In this document: piece after piece, positions 22,980-31,164 of the stretch
Layout: the number at the start of each line of letters is the position of its first letter
Position numbering within the stretch: the first letter of the stretch is position 1
Assembly (NCBI GenBank): GCA_028710605.1
Contig: JAQTTU010000001.1
Span: forward strand, 372,001-436,000
Direction: 5' to 3'
Source of the DNA: Sideroxydans sp.
GTDB taxonomy: Bacteria; Pseudomonadota; Gammaproteobacteria; Burkholderiales; Gallionellaceae
DNA: 64,000 nucleotides
The notes under the pieces: model-generated
What the model saw: the letters and a program-made list of their open reading frames with translations, nothing else
What the model was told of the DNA's origin: nothing
The model's database searches: none
Made by a program: the position numbers and the translations under genes

Positions 22980-25394
22980 TTATCCGCGCTCCGCGATTAA
23001 CTCGTTAATTACATCAACGGCATTTTCACCGGCATGAATTCGATCCAGTACAGCATCTCGCTCCCAACCTTTAGTTGAGAACAAGACTTGCGGGAACCTG
23101 TCAACAATCAGTCGTACTACACCCCATGAGTCGCCACTTCGAATCATCATTTCCGAATAACGACCAGGGATGGTATGAATCGACTTCATCATGCTCAGGG
23201 TGTAAGGATCCAGTTTTAAATTGCCGGATTTAAGCGCGTGCTCAATCGAGTCCGGCTTTTGCTGCATAATGATCTGCCATGCTGAGCTGCCGATGATCGC
23301 GCGGCCAACAGGCGAGTCATACAGATCGGCAATGCTTTGAGTAATAATCCATGCAGCACCCTCATGTTTGCGGACCTTTCGATAGGCGGCCTCAATTGCC
23401 TTGCCCATGATCGGATCATCCAATAATGCCCACGCCTCATCGACCAGAAGCAATTTTTTACGCCCTGAGGTCAGATACATTTCATGGCTAATGCTGTCAA
23501 ACAGCAAAAGTAAAACGACTTGCTGCAGAACTTTTTTGCTGTGCAAATCTTGCAATTCAAGAACGACGTAGTCGTTGGTCAAATCGACGTTATTCGCGCC
23601 ATTAAACCAGCGCCCGAAGGAACCTTGGCGTGTGAATGGATATAGCTGCGTGCCGATATCTTTTATGCGCAGATCCTTGTCGTTCAGACACTGCTCTGCG
23701 ACCAGCGTGATATCCGCCTCATGGCCGGCGACGCTGAAAGCGGCGAGGATCTTCGCTTCAATCGCGGCCTGCCTGAAGTCATCAAGCCCATCTACCGGTG
23801 CTGCCATCTTGGTAATGACAGCTTTAAGCATATCCATGTCTTCTTTGATATCGACTACATGGGTAAACGGATTTAAGCAAATATTGCTATCTTCGGAGAA
23901 TTCGATGAACTGCCCGCCAAGAACCCGGCACAATTTTTCTTGGGATCTCCCTTGGTCAATAGACCAAACACGTCCGCCACTTGCTCTCATATCGCAAATG
24001 ATTTTTTGTGCAACGAAAGATTTACCCGCTCCCGCTTCGGCCACAATAAAACCGTTGTAGTTCGTTGGTGAATCGTAGGGATCAAACAATGCCAATTGTC
24101 CTCGCCGACCAATGAACAAACTCATTCCGCCTGTGCCACTGCCCTGCCAGTTTCCAAGAATTGGTAAGTGATGAATTGCATGAGAAATGCACAACGTGCT
24201 AAAACGGTAGAGGTTTTTAATGCCTTGAACACTCTGTCCAAACGGCAAGACAGTATAGAAAAGAGGTCTCAGAATGACCCTATCTTCACGCATTTCAAAA
24301 CCAAACGAAGCTGCCCATGCGCGCCAAGCGGCGGCCAGGCCGGACAACCTTTCTCTGCTGCGTGAAAATAGCGTCATAGTGAAATTCAGTTCGCATAGCA
24401 TTCCTGCATCGCCGTCGATCTCTTGAATCAGCTTATCCATGCCTCTTTGCTTATATCCCAACATCGGAATAAAGCGCGCAATCGGGCCAATTGCTTGGTT
24501 AGTTAACCATGCGTACTTTGTGCGAACTGCAGACTGCTTTTTTTCTTGATCTGGGTAATAGATTGTTGCGGACATCCAGAATGGATCGGTAACCTGATTC
24601 TGTGAACCCATTGGATCGCCAATCAACATATTCATCAACCCAATACCGGCTGTTTTTGGGTAACGCTTAACAGCGAGCATCTTGGCGAAATATTTCCCAT
24701 CGTCAAAATTGATCTCGTCGTTTTTGCTTTTGAAATCGACAGAAGTTGCTGGTGCAAATACCTGTTCACGAGTTGGCAAATAATCATCAACCGCGAAATC
24801 ATCTCGCTCATACAAATAAAAAAAACGTCGTAATAACGCGAGATAGGATGACTCATCCATCTGTTTCAAATTTAGCCCTGCAGACCCCAGTCCTTCTTTA
24901 AGTTTCGCAGCGAGATCAGAAACCTGTTCTCTCTCGTTTGCGCTTGGTTTAAGTGAGCAAGGAATTGTTATGCTTACGATGACGCGCTGACGATTTAAGC
25001 AGGTGTTGTTCATGCCTCTAAGAGGGGCTTCAACGCCTTGCGTCAGCATTTCCACATGCTTCTGAGCAACCTCGGCAAGAATGCCGCGTGCCTCTATTTT
25101 TTTGGACAGGTAGAGTCCTGACATCAACGACACATCCGGTTCGGAGAAAAGCCCGAACTGAATAAATGTGTCCTTCGGAAATCGAGTTGTAAGAACAGAT
25201 TTTAGACGGCTGACGGTACTTTCGTCGGCACCTGTAATTGGTTGCGCTTCAAAACAAACACCAAGACGGTTTTCTCCAGAATTGAATTGAAGAATGAACG
25301 CCCCGCTTTCAGGATCAAATGACCTGGCTGCTATATTCATATATGGCAATCCAGAACGTTCTGGTTGAAGTTGAATTTTAGTTGCGATGTCCAT
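22980..25394 (-). CDS. traC: Type IV secretion ATPase TraC (VirB4 family)
   Basis: An 804-aa cytoplasmic ATPase that powers pilus assembly at the inner membrane. Walker A is EAGAGKSFVAQKI (about 448-458), Walker B is KLLLVDEAWALL (about 648-658), and a late RKHEGAAWIITQSIADL box is typical of VirB4/TraC proteins. The length matches F TraC (875 aa) and related proteins. It lies between the pilin 2 gene and the small membrane gene. ATG25394 begins 30 bp after a strong hairpin that separates it from the pilin. Confidence 0.95.
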   Translation of the reverse strand: MDIATKIQLQPERSGLPYMNIAARSFDPESGAFILQFNSGENRLGVCFEAQPITGADESTVSRLKSVLTTRFPKDTFIQFGLFSEPDVSLMSGLYLSKKIEARGILAEVAQKHVEMLTQGVEAPLRGMNNTCLNRQRVIVSITIPCSLKPSANEREQVSDLAAKLKEGLGSAGLNLKQMDESSYLALLRRFFYLYERDDFAVDDYLPTREQVFAPATSVDFKSKNDEINFDDGKYFAKMLAVKRYPKTAGIGLMNMLIGDPMGSQNQVTDPFWMSATIYYPDQEKKQSAVRTKYAWLTNQAIGPIARFIPMLGYKQRGMDKLIQEIDGDAGMLCELNFTMTLFSRSRERLSGLAAAWRAWAASFGFEMREDRVILRPLFYTVLPFGQSVQGIKNLYRFSTLCISHAIHHLPILGNWQGSGTGGMSLFIGRRGQLALFDPYDSPTNYNGFIVAEAGAGKSFVAQKIICDMRASGGRVWSIDQGRSQEKLCRVLGGQFIEFSEDSNICLNPFTHVVDIKEDMDMLKAVITKMAAPVDGLDDFRQAAIEAKILAAFSVAGHEADITLVAEQCLNDKDLRIKDIGTQLYPFTRQGSFGRWFNGANNVDLTNDYVVLELQDLHSKKVLQQVVLLLLFDSISHEMYLTSGRKKLLLVDEAWALLDDPIMGKAIEAAYRKVRKHEGAAWIITQSIADLYDSPVGRAIIGSSAWQIIMQQKPDSIEHALKSGNLKLDPYTLSMMKSIHTIPGRYSEMMIRSGDSWGVVRLIVDRFPQVLFSTKGWERDAVLDRIHAGENAVDVINELIAERG

Positions 25395-25423
25395 TGGAGA
25401 ATTTGATTAAATTCGAAACAAGC

Positions 25424-25457
25424 AATGCAAGCTGACCATTGCTGGTCAGCTTGCATT
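25424..25457 (-). terminator. Strong hairpin after pilin 2
   Basis: AATGCAAGCTGACC (25424-25437) and GGTCAGCTTGCATT (25444-25457) are perfect 14-bp arms with a 6-nt loop, placed 5 bp after the pilin stop. No T run follows on the minus strand. It probably protects pilin mRNA and partly ends transcription, giving more pilin than TraC (inference). Confidence 0.65.
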
Positions 25458-25461
25458 GGTG

Positions 25462-25806
25462 TTACATCACAGCTGGCAACGCTGCCATGACGACCGGCAG
25501 AGTCGCCGCGAACATCCCGTTAAGCACTGCCGGGCCTACGTTCATCGCGAGCGCAACACCAACCGCGCCAACCAGCACCGTCAACTTGCCAGTGGTGGCT
25601 GCGAAGATCGCCACGATGAACGCTATCAGCGAAACCAACACACCCATCGAACCCTTCATCCACGCGTACAACATACCGACCGGCGTGGTAGCAGTGGCGA
25701 TCGTACCGAACGTCGTATCACCGGCGGCCATAGCCGAGCCGCTAAAGAAAAGACCCAACACAAAGATCGCTGAAATGGCATAAAGAATTGATTTCCACTT
25801 AAACAT
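25462..25806 (-). CDS. traA: Conjugative pilin, copy 2 (TraA/TrhA-like)
   Basis: A 114-aa prepilin with its own signal peptide (MFKWKSILYAISAIFVLGLFFSGSAMA) and a mature part that differs from copy 1 at only about seven positions (N/D, P/A, then the last few residues). The DNA of the mature part is also very similar, while signal peptide and flanks are not. Position between traV and traC. Either copy could be the major subunit; this one has the stronger 3' hairpin. Confidence 0.88.
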   Translation of the reverse strand: MFKWKSILYAISAIFVLGLFFSGSAMAAGDTTFGTIATATTPVGMLYAWMKGSMGVLVSLIAFIVAIFAATTGKLTVLVGAVGVALAMNVGPAVLNGMFAATLPVVMAALPAVM

Positions 25807-25858
25807 AACTACTCCCTCACAAAGATTAAAAAAGCCCCATACGGCCTGCGCCGATTTC

Positions 25859-26362
25859 TCAGTTCAAAATCTCACCCTGGGCTTTAGGTTGAGATCTCGC
25901 ACTTCCATCACCATCAACAGGTTTAACTGCTGGCATTGGAAGCGCTGAAGAAATACGATGAGAAACAGGCGGCTCAATACCTTCGAAATTATCGTCGCCG
26001 ACTTTCCATTGCTGTGTTTGCATTACCGTGAATATGAGTCCTGGCCAATGCTGATCTTTGTTCTTATCTGTCCATGGCGCGATCCAGATTCGCATTACAT
26101 GCGCTTGCTCAAGAACAGGAACTGGCTCAAGATCTTCAAATTGTCCGTGCCCCACCAAAACAACTTCAACCGGGCCGGGGTTATATCCAGATTTACCTGA
26201 TTTTTTATTAGATGAAATGTCATAGACTTGTCGTGGAGTCTTGCAGACGACACCTTTAGGCATGCCAGGACAATCGAATTCACTGCTCCCGCCTGGACTG
26301 AAAACAGAACAACCAGTTAGCATCAATACACCCGACACTATTGCAATTTTTATATTCATCAT
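25859..26362 (-). CDS. traV: Conjugal transfer lipoprotein TraV
   Basis: A 167-aa lipoprotein with lipobox VLMLTGCSVF (Cys at about 18). FDCPGMPKGVVCKTPRQVYDIS, with two Cys and the R-x-V-Y box, is typical of TraV. The middle has RIWIAPWTDKNKDQHWPGLIF. TraV joins TraB and TraK in the outer-membrane core of the channel. ATG26362 overlaps the traB stop. Order traB-traV matches F-like operons. Confidence 0.92.
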   Translation of the reverse strand: MMNIKIAIVSGVLMLTGCSVFSPGGSSEFDCPGMPKGVVCKTPRQVYDISSNKKSGKSGYNPGPVEVVLVGHGQFEDLEPVPVLEQAHVMRIWIAPWTDKNKDQHWPGLIFTVMQTQQWKVGDDNFEGIEPPVSHRISSALPMPAVKPVDGDGSARSQPKAQGEILN

Positions 26363-27576
26363 TTTTCTCCGCTAACATTCAGTTCAACGCCACGAACAAG
26401 AATGATGGTCACCCGCCGCATTGCATCAATTTCAATCACAGGAAACATTTCTTTGGCCATTTCCAAATAAAACTGTGACAAGGACTTTGCGGTTTCGGTC
26501 AAACCATTAGCCGTCGCAGTGGTTGCGACTGAGTTCAAGCTTGGGGTCTGAACTTGGGTTGATGCGCCAGGATTTACATTGAGTTGAGGCACGGCGACCG
26601 GAGCCAGCGCCTGCCCGATCCCTGACAAAATTCCAGCGGCAAAAGTCTTCGCCAATAGCTGTCCTTGTTTTGTAACCAAACGACCGCGTATGCCAACTTT
26701 CCCGTCTTCACCAACAACGTAACCTTCCAACTTTGACTCAATGACAGAGCCATCGTTTTTGATGCAGGAAATGCTCACTGTTTGCAACTGAGCACGCTCG
26801 GTTGAAAGCACGCCGAACCCAGTCACAATCGTAAAACACTCACGAATGTCATAACGATAGCGACTCGGCAAAATGGCATCGGTGTCCAAGCGAATCAATG
26901 CCGGAACAGGATTCGACTTGGTTACCCCCGAAGTCGGAGCGTCCATACCATTCAGCATAATGCCTTCAAAATTAGATCCTGCTGGCAAGTAAATAGGAGG
27001 TTGTTTATCACCTTCAGCAGTTTTTTCTTCTTGCTTGTTTGCCCCCCCAATAATGCGAATTGGAGGGTGCTCTGATCTAGCCTCATGTGACTGCGAAGAG
27101 GATCCACTGGTTGGGTCAGAATCATCTGGAGGCGGAAGCTGATCGTCCGGCGATGGGGGTGTCTGCAGAGCTGAAGAGGGGAGTGATTTTTGCGCTTTTA
27201 TCGTATCTAGTTCGACCCGCATGTCACGAACTTCTCGTGTCACATCCGCAGTCAACGGATCCGGTTGCTGCTTTTGTTTATTGAACTCTGAAATTGCCGT
27301 TTCAAGACGCTGGCGCGCAAACTTTTCTTCTTCCTGCCCTTGTCGCAAAGATTCCAGTTTTGCAGCAAGTTGCTCCACACTGACATCCTTGTCCATTGGA
27401 ACAGAAAAATTACTCAACCCCTTTCCCGTGGTATTTTTTTCTTCTGCTGGGGCGGGACTTCCAAAATTCAGCGTACCTAGCACGAGGATGAAAGCGGCGC
27501 TGCCCCCCGCAATCATCATCCGACGATTAGGTGTCAGCGCGCGCCATTTTTCAAGCAACTGTTCTTTATTTATCAT
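26359..27576 (-). CDS. traB: Conjugal transfer scaffold protein TraB (VirB10-like)
   Basis: A bitopic inner-membrane protein of about 405 aa from ATG27576 (the frame begins at ATG27591). A short cytoplasmic N-terminus and a membrane segment (MMIAGGSAAFILVLGTLNFG) are followed by a coiled coil (VEQLAAKLESLRQGQEEEKFARQRLETAI), a Pro/Ser linker, and the VirB10-like beta barrel with PPIYLPAGSNFEGIMLNGMDAPT and RGRLVTKQGQLLAKTFAAGILSG. It spans the periplasm and links energy input to the outer-membrane complex. Confidence 0.94.
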   Translation of the reverse strand: MINKEQLLEKWRALTPNRRMMIAGGSAAFILVLGTLNFGSPAPAEEKNTTGKGLSNFSVPMDKDVSVEQLAAKLESLRQGQEEEKFARQRLETAISEFNKQKQQPDPLTADVTREVRDMRVELDTIKAQKSLPSSALQTPPSPDDQLPPPDDSDPTSGSSSQSHEARSEHPPIRIIGGANKQEEKTAEGDKQPPIYLPAGSNFEGIMLNGMDAPTSGVTKSNPVPALIRLDTDAILPSRYRYDIRECFTIVTGFGVLSTERAQLQTVSISCIKNDGSVIESKLEGYVVGEDGKVGIRGRLVTKQGQLLAKTFAAGILSGIGQALAPVAVPQLNVNPGASTQVQTPSLNSVATTATANGLTETAKSLSQFYLEMAKEMFPVIEIDAMRRVTIILVRGVELNVSGEK

Positions 27577-27580
27577 GTTG

Positions 27581-28423
27581 CTAATTCCCATCCAGAGCGG
27601 ACTTGTCGGCTACAACATAGACATCTGTCGTGTCGCCTGAACGCAAGGTTAGGTTTGGGTAAATTGCAACTGCACGTACTCCCTTTCTGTAAAACGATGT
27701 TTCAGAAAGCTCAACTGTTTCTTTGCTGTTATTCAAGATCGTGTAGCGGTATATATCCATCCATGACCCCGAATAGCGTGATTTGGGTGTTATGGATAAC
27801 TCGCCATTGATTGCAACAGCATTGGGCATACGCCCTTCCGAAAAACCGTCAGGGACTTTCCCAAGAGCAACCCGACGCAAAAGGTCAACAAGCTGCTGTG
27901 TATAGCTCTCTGTTTTTTGCTGACGCACAACAGTGGTTGTATCAGCTTGAAGAACAATAGTTTGAGCTGGAATATCTTTGGGGATTAAGGTTAAAGAAAT
28001 TACCTGATCACCAGGCTCACTTCCAGTTACATAAATTGCAAAAGGATCTGTGGTTTTAGGGCTAACAAAGATGCTTGAACCATCCTGCTTGATGTCCACA
28101 TTCGAACTATCAATTACCCGGGGAGCCGAGAATGGGGTTGAAATCCGATTGGTAAACACCTTCGACAGCAGAACCACACGCGTGCCATCGTTACCCACGG
28201 GGACAACGGTGAGCGGTAGCGCGTTGCGCGTATCCAGTGTGTAAGCTGCAACGCCAGGCAGCTTCCTGCGCTTCTTCGCCGGGGCGGCGGGCGGAGTCTG
28301 CTGTACAACAGCAAGACTACTCGATTGAACATCGCTTGCCGCTTGCGAAGAAAGATTCTGCTCGGCAAACGACGGCCAAGAAATTGCCGTAAATAATAGC
28401 GATAAAATGAGTTCACGTTTCAT
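27581..28423 (-). CDS. traK: Conjugal transfer protein TraK (VirB9-like)
   Basis: A 280-aa secreted protein. It has a signal peptide (MKRELILSLLFTAISWPSFA), a Gln/Ser/Ala linker and basic KKRRKLPG. The beta-rich core has NRISTPFSAPRVIDSS, typical of TraK (N-R-I-x-x-P-F), and SIFVSPKTTDPFAIYVT. It forms the outer-membrane ring with TraV and TraB. ATG28423 overlaps the traE stop (ATGA). The end overlaps the traB frame by a few bases if traB starts at 27591. Confidence 0.94.
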   Translation of the reverse strand: MKRELILSLLFTAISWPSFAEQNLSSQAASDVQSSSLAVVQQTPPAAPAKKRRKLPGVAAYTLDTRNALPLTVVPVGNDGTRVVLLSKVFTNRISTPFSAPRVIDSSNVDIKQDGSSIFVSPKTTDPFAIYVTGSEPGDQVISLTLIPKDIPAQTIVLQADTTTVVRQQKTESYTQQLVDLLRRVALGKVPDGFSEGRMPNAVAINGELSITPKSRYSGSWMDIYRYTILNNSKETVELSETSFYRKGVRAVAIYPNLTLRSGDTTDVYVVADKSALDGN

Positions 28424-29046
28424 TTTGGTGAGCTATCCTTTTCTGTAACTGGGGTGACAGTGTGAGATGTTGTCCAAGCCTTGTTGTGAGGGGTGTCGGC
28501 GTAGTTATCAAACGAATAAATCATAGGCATACCACCCTCGATTTTGATTACCATCTCGTATGTCATCGCACGTTTGTCTGTTCCGGCAGCTGTTGTTGAT
28601 TCCATAATTCCGGTCACAAAGGCTTTCGACGTATCTGCCTCATACTCAACCGAACTTGGCAGATATCGCGTTGAATTGGCTAGTTCTCGAAATTGCCGTG
28701 TTATCCCAACGGCAAGCATTTTTTTTCTCAAGTCTGAATAGATCGAGGGGTGTACGAACTGCGACATCGAATCAACAACGAAAGGAACATTTTCAGGAGT
28801 GAGATCACCAACAAGTTGCGCCACACTTAATGCAAAAGCCTTAATGTAATTCTCATCAGCACTACTCCAACCAAGCACCATCCGTTTATCAACTACCACC
28901 GGCGTTAAAACAATTCGCTCGTGCTTTGTTTGTGAATACACCACTGCTGAAAGTGCGATCACTGACAAGATCAGTGCAACGATGGCCAAGACCAGATTTG
29001 TTCGTGTTGCGTTTTCCCAAGTAGATTGTTGCCAGAAGAATTTCAT
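28420..29046 (-). CDS. traE: Conjugal transfer protein TraE (VirB5/TraE family)
   Basis: A 208-aa protein with one membrane segment near the N-terminus (TNLVLAIVALILSVIALSAVVYSQ) and a periplasmic domain. It has the TraE family features ERIVLTPVVVDKRMVLGWSSADENYIKAFALSVAQLVGDLTPENV. F TraE is 188 aa. It sits at the inner-membrane platform for pilus assembly. ATG29046 overlaps the traL stop. Confidence 0.94.
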   Translation of the reverse strand: MKFFWQQSTWENATRTNLVLAIVALILSVIALSAVVYSQTKHERIVLTPVVVDKRMVLGWSSADENYIKAFALSVAQLVGDLTPENVPFVVDSMSQFVHPSIYSDLRKKMLAVGITRQFRELANSTRYLPSSVEYEADTSKAFVTGIMESTTAAGTDKRAMTYEMVIKIEGGMPMIYSFDNYADTPHNKAWTTSHTVTPVTEKDSSPK

Positions 29047-29327
29047 ATAAATAATTCCTTTTCGAGTAAATCAGGGAATTCTTTATTGAGCGAAAACAGC
29101 CCGGTGCCACATGCAGCGTGAATGGCGGCACCATTCAAACTGTTGTTTTTCATTTTCTTGATTAGCGACACGGCAAATGCGACAACAATTAAACTGGTTA
29201 CAACCCAGTGGATCATGATGCCTATACCTACAATGCCAATGCCAGCGCCAAACTCATCCATTTCCCAGAATAGAATCTGCGCTTGAGAATCAACGTGCTC
29301 CGGCATTTCAATGGTCATTGATGACAT
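29043..29327 (-). CDS. traL: Conjugal transfer protein TraL
   Basis: A 94-aa inner-membrane protein with MPEHVDSQAQILFWEMDEFGAG at the start. One or two hydrophobic stretches follow (IGIVGIGIMIHWVVTSLIVVAFAVSLIKK). The W-x-x-D-E motif followed by the membrane segment is the TraL (VirB3-like) signature. ATG29327 lies inside the end of the OmpA-like gene, and the internal ATG at 29318 is an alternative. The traL-traE-traK-traB order is as in F. Confidence 0.9.
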   Translation of the reverse strand: MSSMTIEMPEHVDSQAQILFWEMDEFGAGIGIVGIGIMIHWVVTSLIVVAFAVSLIKKMKNNSLNGAAIHAACGTGLFSLNKEFPDLLEKELFI

Positions 29328-30075
29328 GGTCTTCGCCCTTAATTGTTGCTCTTCGATTTAGTGCCCTACCCTCGCTTGTTTGGTTATCCGCAATCGGGAA
29401 TTGCTTGCCATTGCCGACCACTTGAATTTGATTGGATGCCACACCATGAGCGGCTAAGAGTTCTTTCACTCGCTCCGCCCGCCGCATCGATAATGCGAGG
29501 TTGAATTCATCTGTACCGACAGCATCGGTATGACCAATTACGACAACGGGTAATTTTTCGGCAGATGCCACAGCTGCCATTTGATTCAAAACAGATTGGT
29601 CTTTAGGTTCGGAAGAACCGGTATCAAATTGAATGATCGCTCCGCGCATTAACTGCCCGCGCATGCGCGCGGCTTCAATACGTTTCAAATCGCATTGAGA
29701 ATTTGGCAAGCAATCCAACTCTGCGATTTCCTGCTCTGAGTAATAATCATTCGGGTTGAGATATTCATCCAACTCACCAGTCAGATCGTCAGCAGCCTGG
29801 CCACCGATATAAATGAAAACCGTATCGGACTCGTGTACATGCACATGCTTACAACTATCAATAAATTGGCTAGCGCCACCCTGCTCGATGTACATGCGGC
29901 CACCAGCGAGCTTGTCGCTGGATGATCGTTCACAAAACTTTCCAATTGAATGATCTGCCTTTATCGGCGGGGCAATGCTGACCGCTTTGCTTGATTTATT
30001 TGCACATCCAGAAAATATGAGTGCGCCAGCAATGGCGCACAACAGCAACTTGAATTTTTTCTGACTTGAATACAT
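29308..30075 (-). CDS. OmpA-family lipoprotein heading the tra operon
   Basis: A 255-aa lipoprotein with lipobox GALIFSGCANKS (Cys at about 24). The C-terminal OmpA/MotB-like peptidoglycan-binding domain starts at about residue 145: GAIIQFDTGSS, VVIGHTDAVGTDEFNLALSMRRAERVKELL, and GRALNRRATI. It anchors to the outer membrane and cell wall, and probably fixes or spaces the transfer channel. It is the first gene of the leftward tra operon and overlaps traL by 20 bp. F has no OmpA gene here; OmpA-like proteins do occur in other conjugative operons. Confidence 0.88.
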   Translation of the reverse strand: MYSSQKKFKLLLCAIAGALIFSGCANKSSKAVSIAPPIKADHSIGKFCERSSSDKLAGGRMYIEQGGASQFIDSCKHVHVHESDTVFIYIGGQAADDLTGELDEYLNPNDYYSEQEIAELDCLPNSQCDLKRIEAARMRGQLMRGAIIQFDTGSSEPKDQSVLNQMAAVASAEKLPVVVIGHTDAVGTDEFNLALSMRRAERVKELLAAHGVASNQIQVVGNGKQFPIADNQTSEGRALNRRATIKGEDHVINDH

Positions 30076-30135
30076 ACGCGCAGAATATCATCGCATCAAT
30101 ACCGTTGCAAGTATATATAAGTATTCGCTGAATTT
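30076..30135 (-). promoter_or_regulatory. Promoter region of the first tra operon
   Basis: The minus strand reads TTATATATACTTGCAACGG (30102-30120), followed by TATT. TTGCAA as -35 is separated by 17 bases from TATTCT, a reasonable -10 just upstream of ATG30075. The A+T-rich run before the -35 resembles an UP element. The same module occurs upstream of parM, rep, dsbC-traW, traD, the lytic transglycosylase, the barrel gene and the last gene of the window. Confidence 0.55.
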
Positions 30136-30463
30136 CATGAAGCGCGTTTTACGCAGCTTGTATTTTCTTTGGAAGATCATCTTCATCTGCGCTCGTGGAA
30201 ATTGATTCTATCCACCTCCTCGCGCTGCTCTGCACTATTTACAACGCCGCTCTATCCCCCTCCCTTTTTGCAAGACTGCTTTTAAACTCTTTGAGTACGC
30301 AGAAGCCGCGTGCCGCCTGCCCGTGAGGGTGGCGGGGTTTCGCGCGGCGCTTGTTCACCAGCACATGCACCCGAAGTCTGCGCGTTTTTTGCGCAGATCG
30401 CGCCGTTGTCCGGCGCGAGGTAATGTGCTGGTGCTTTGCTTGTTCCGCTGCCTCCTGATACCA

Positions 30464-30648
30464 AAGCCGCACATGCGGCTTTTCCTTTTTGGGAGGGGGA
30501 GCCACCGAAGGTGGGGGAACCCGAAGGGTGCCCCGCGCTTCGCGCGCAATGATTCAAGCCGCACATGCGGCTTGTCCTTATTCGGGAGGGGGAGCCGCCG
30601 AAGGTGGGGGAACCCCGAAGGGGTGCCCCGCGCTTTTCGCGCGTTTTT
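30464..30648. repeat. Two 92-bp GC-rich tandem repeats with palindromes
   Basis: Units 30464-30555 and 30556-30648 each start with AAGCCGCACATGCGGCTT (a palindrome), followed by CCTT, GGGAGGGGGAGCC, CCGAAGGTGGGGGAACC, CGAAGGG(G)TGCCCCGCGCTT and CGCGCG. They lie between the tra promoter and the iterons. The palindromes could act as terminators or as part of the origin. The remainder of 30136-30463 holds no gene I can support. Confidence 0.75.
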
Positions 30649-30659
30649 AACGATTAAAA

Positions 30660-30690
30660 AAAGACTAGATAAAAGACTAAAAGACTAGGG
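30660..30690. repeat. Short AAAGACTA direct repeats
   Basis: AAAGACTAG, AAAGACTAA and AAAGACTAG occur in a row in an A-rich segment between the GC-rich repeats and the first iteron. They could be part of the melting region of the origin, or the binding site of an accessory factor. Confidence 0.45.
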
Positions 30691-30742
30691 CGGAAAAATC
30701 TCGCAAATATTCGCGCAAATTCATACAGTTGCAAAATCCACC

Positions 30743-31164
30743 TGCGACCTATACCTACCGATGGAGAGCGACCCGCGACCTATACCTACCGAGAAAACCG
30801 CGACCTGCGACCTATACCTACCTAGAAAAAATTTAATTTGCTTAAATTTTAGGCTGGAATTTATGACCCGCGACCTATACCTACCGAGAAAACCGCGACC
30901 CGCGACCTATACCTACCGAGAAAACCGCGACCCGCGACCTATACCTACCGACACATGCGACCTATACCTACCGAAATATGAGGTGACCCGCGACCTATAC
31001 CTACCGAAGAAATGATGATGTGGATAATTATTCCTGTTGGAATTGGTGTCTCACTATTCCGAAATTTACATGGTTCGAATTTGTAAAATATTTTTCGAAA
31101 ACAGGGTTCGTCCCACCCCTTATATCTACAGCAAATTGAGCAACCCGCGACCTATACCTACCTA
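30743..31164. repeat. Iteron array, replication origin (oriV)
   Basis: Nine copies of the 19-mer YGCGACCTATACCTACCKA start at 30743, 30774, 30806, 30869, 30901, 30933, 30956, 30989 and 31146. Most spacings are 31-33 bp or twice that, so the sites lie on one face of the helix; one spacing is 23. An A+T-rich stretch (30825-30865) lies inside the array, and a perfect DnaA box (TGTGGATAA, 31019-31027) lies between copies 8 and 9. The last copy overlaps the rep stop codon. This is the layout of an iteron-controlled theta origin bound by the adjacent Rep protein. Apparent proteins in this stretch are artefacts of the repeat. Confidence 0.93.
31019..31027. promoter_or_regulatory. DnaA box in oriV
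   Basis: TGTGGATAA is the exact reverse complement of the consensus DnaA box TTATCCACA. It lies 12 bp after iteron 8, beside the A+T-rich TAATTATT. Confidence 0.75.

Noticed and set aside
30761-31015. An 84-aa frame repeating DLYLPRK and RPIPT
   Set aside because: It is a translation of the iterons. The repeat is conserved as DNA (19-mers in different frames), not as protein.
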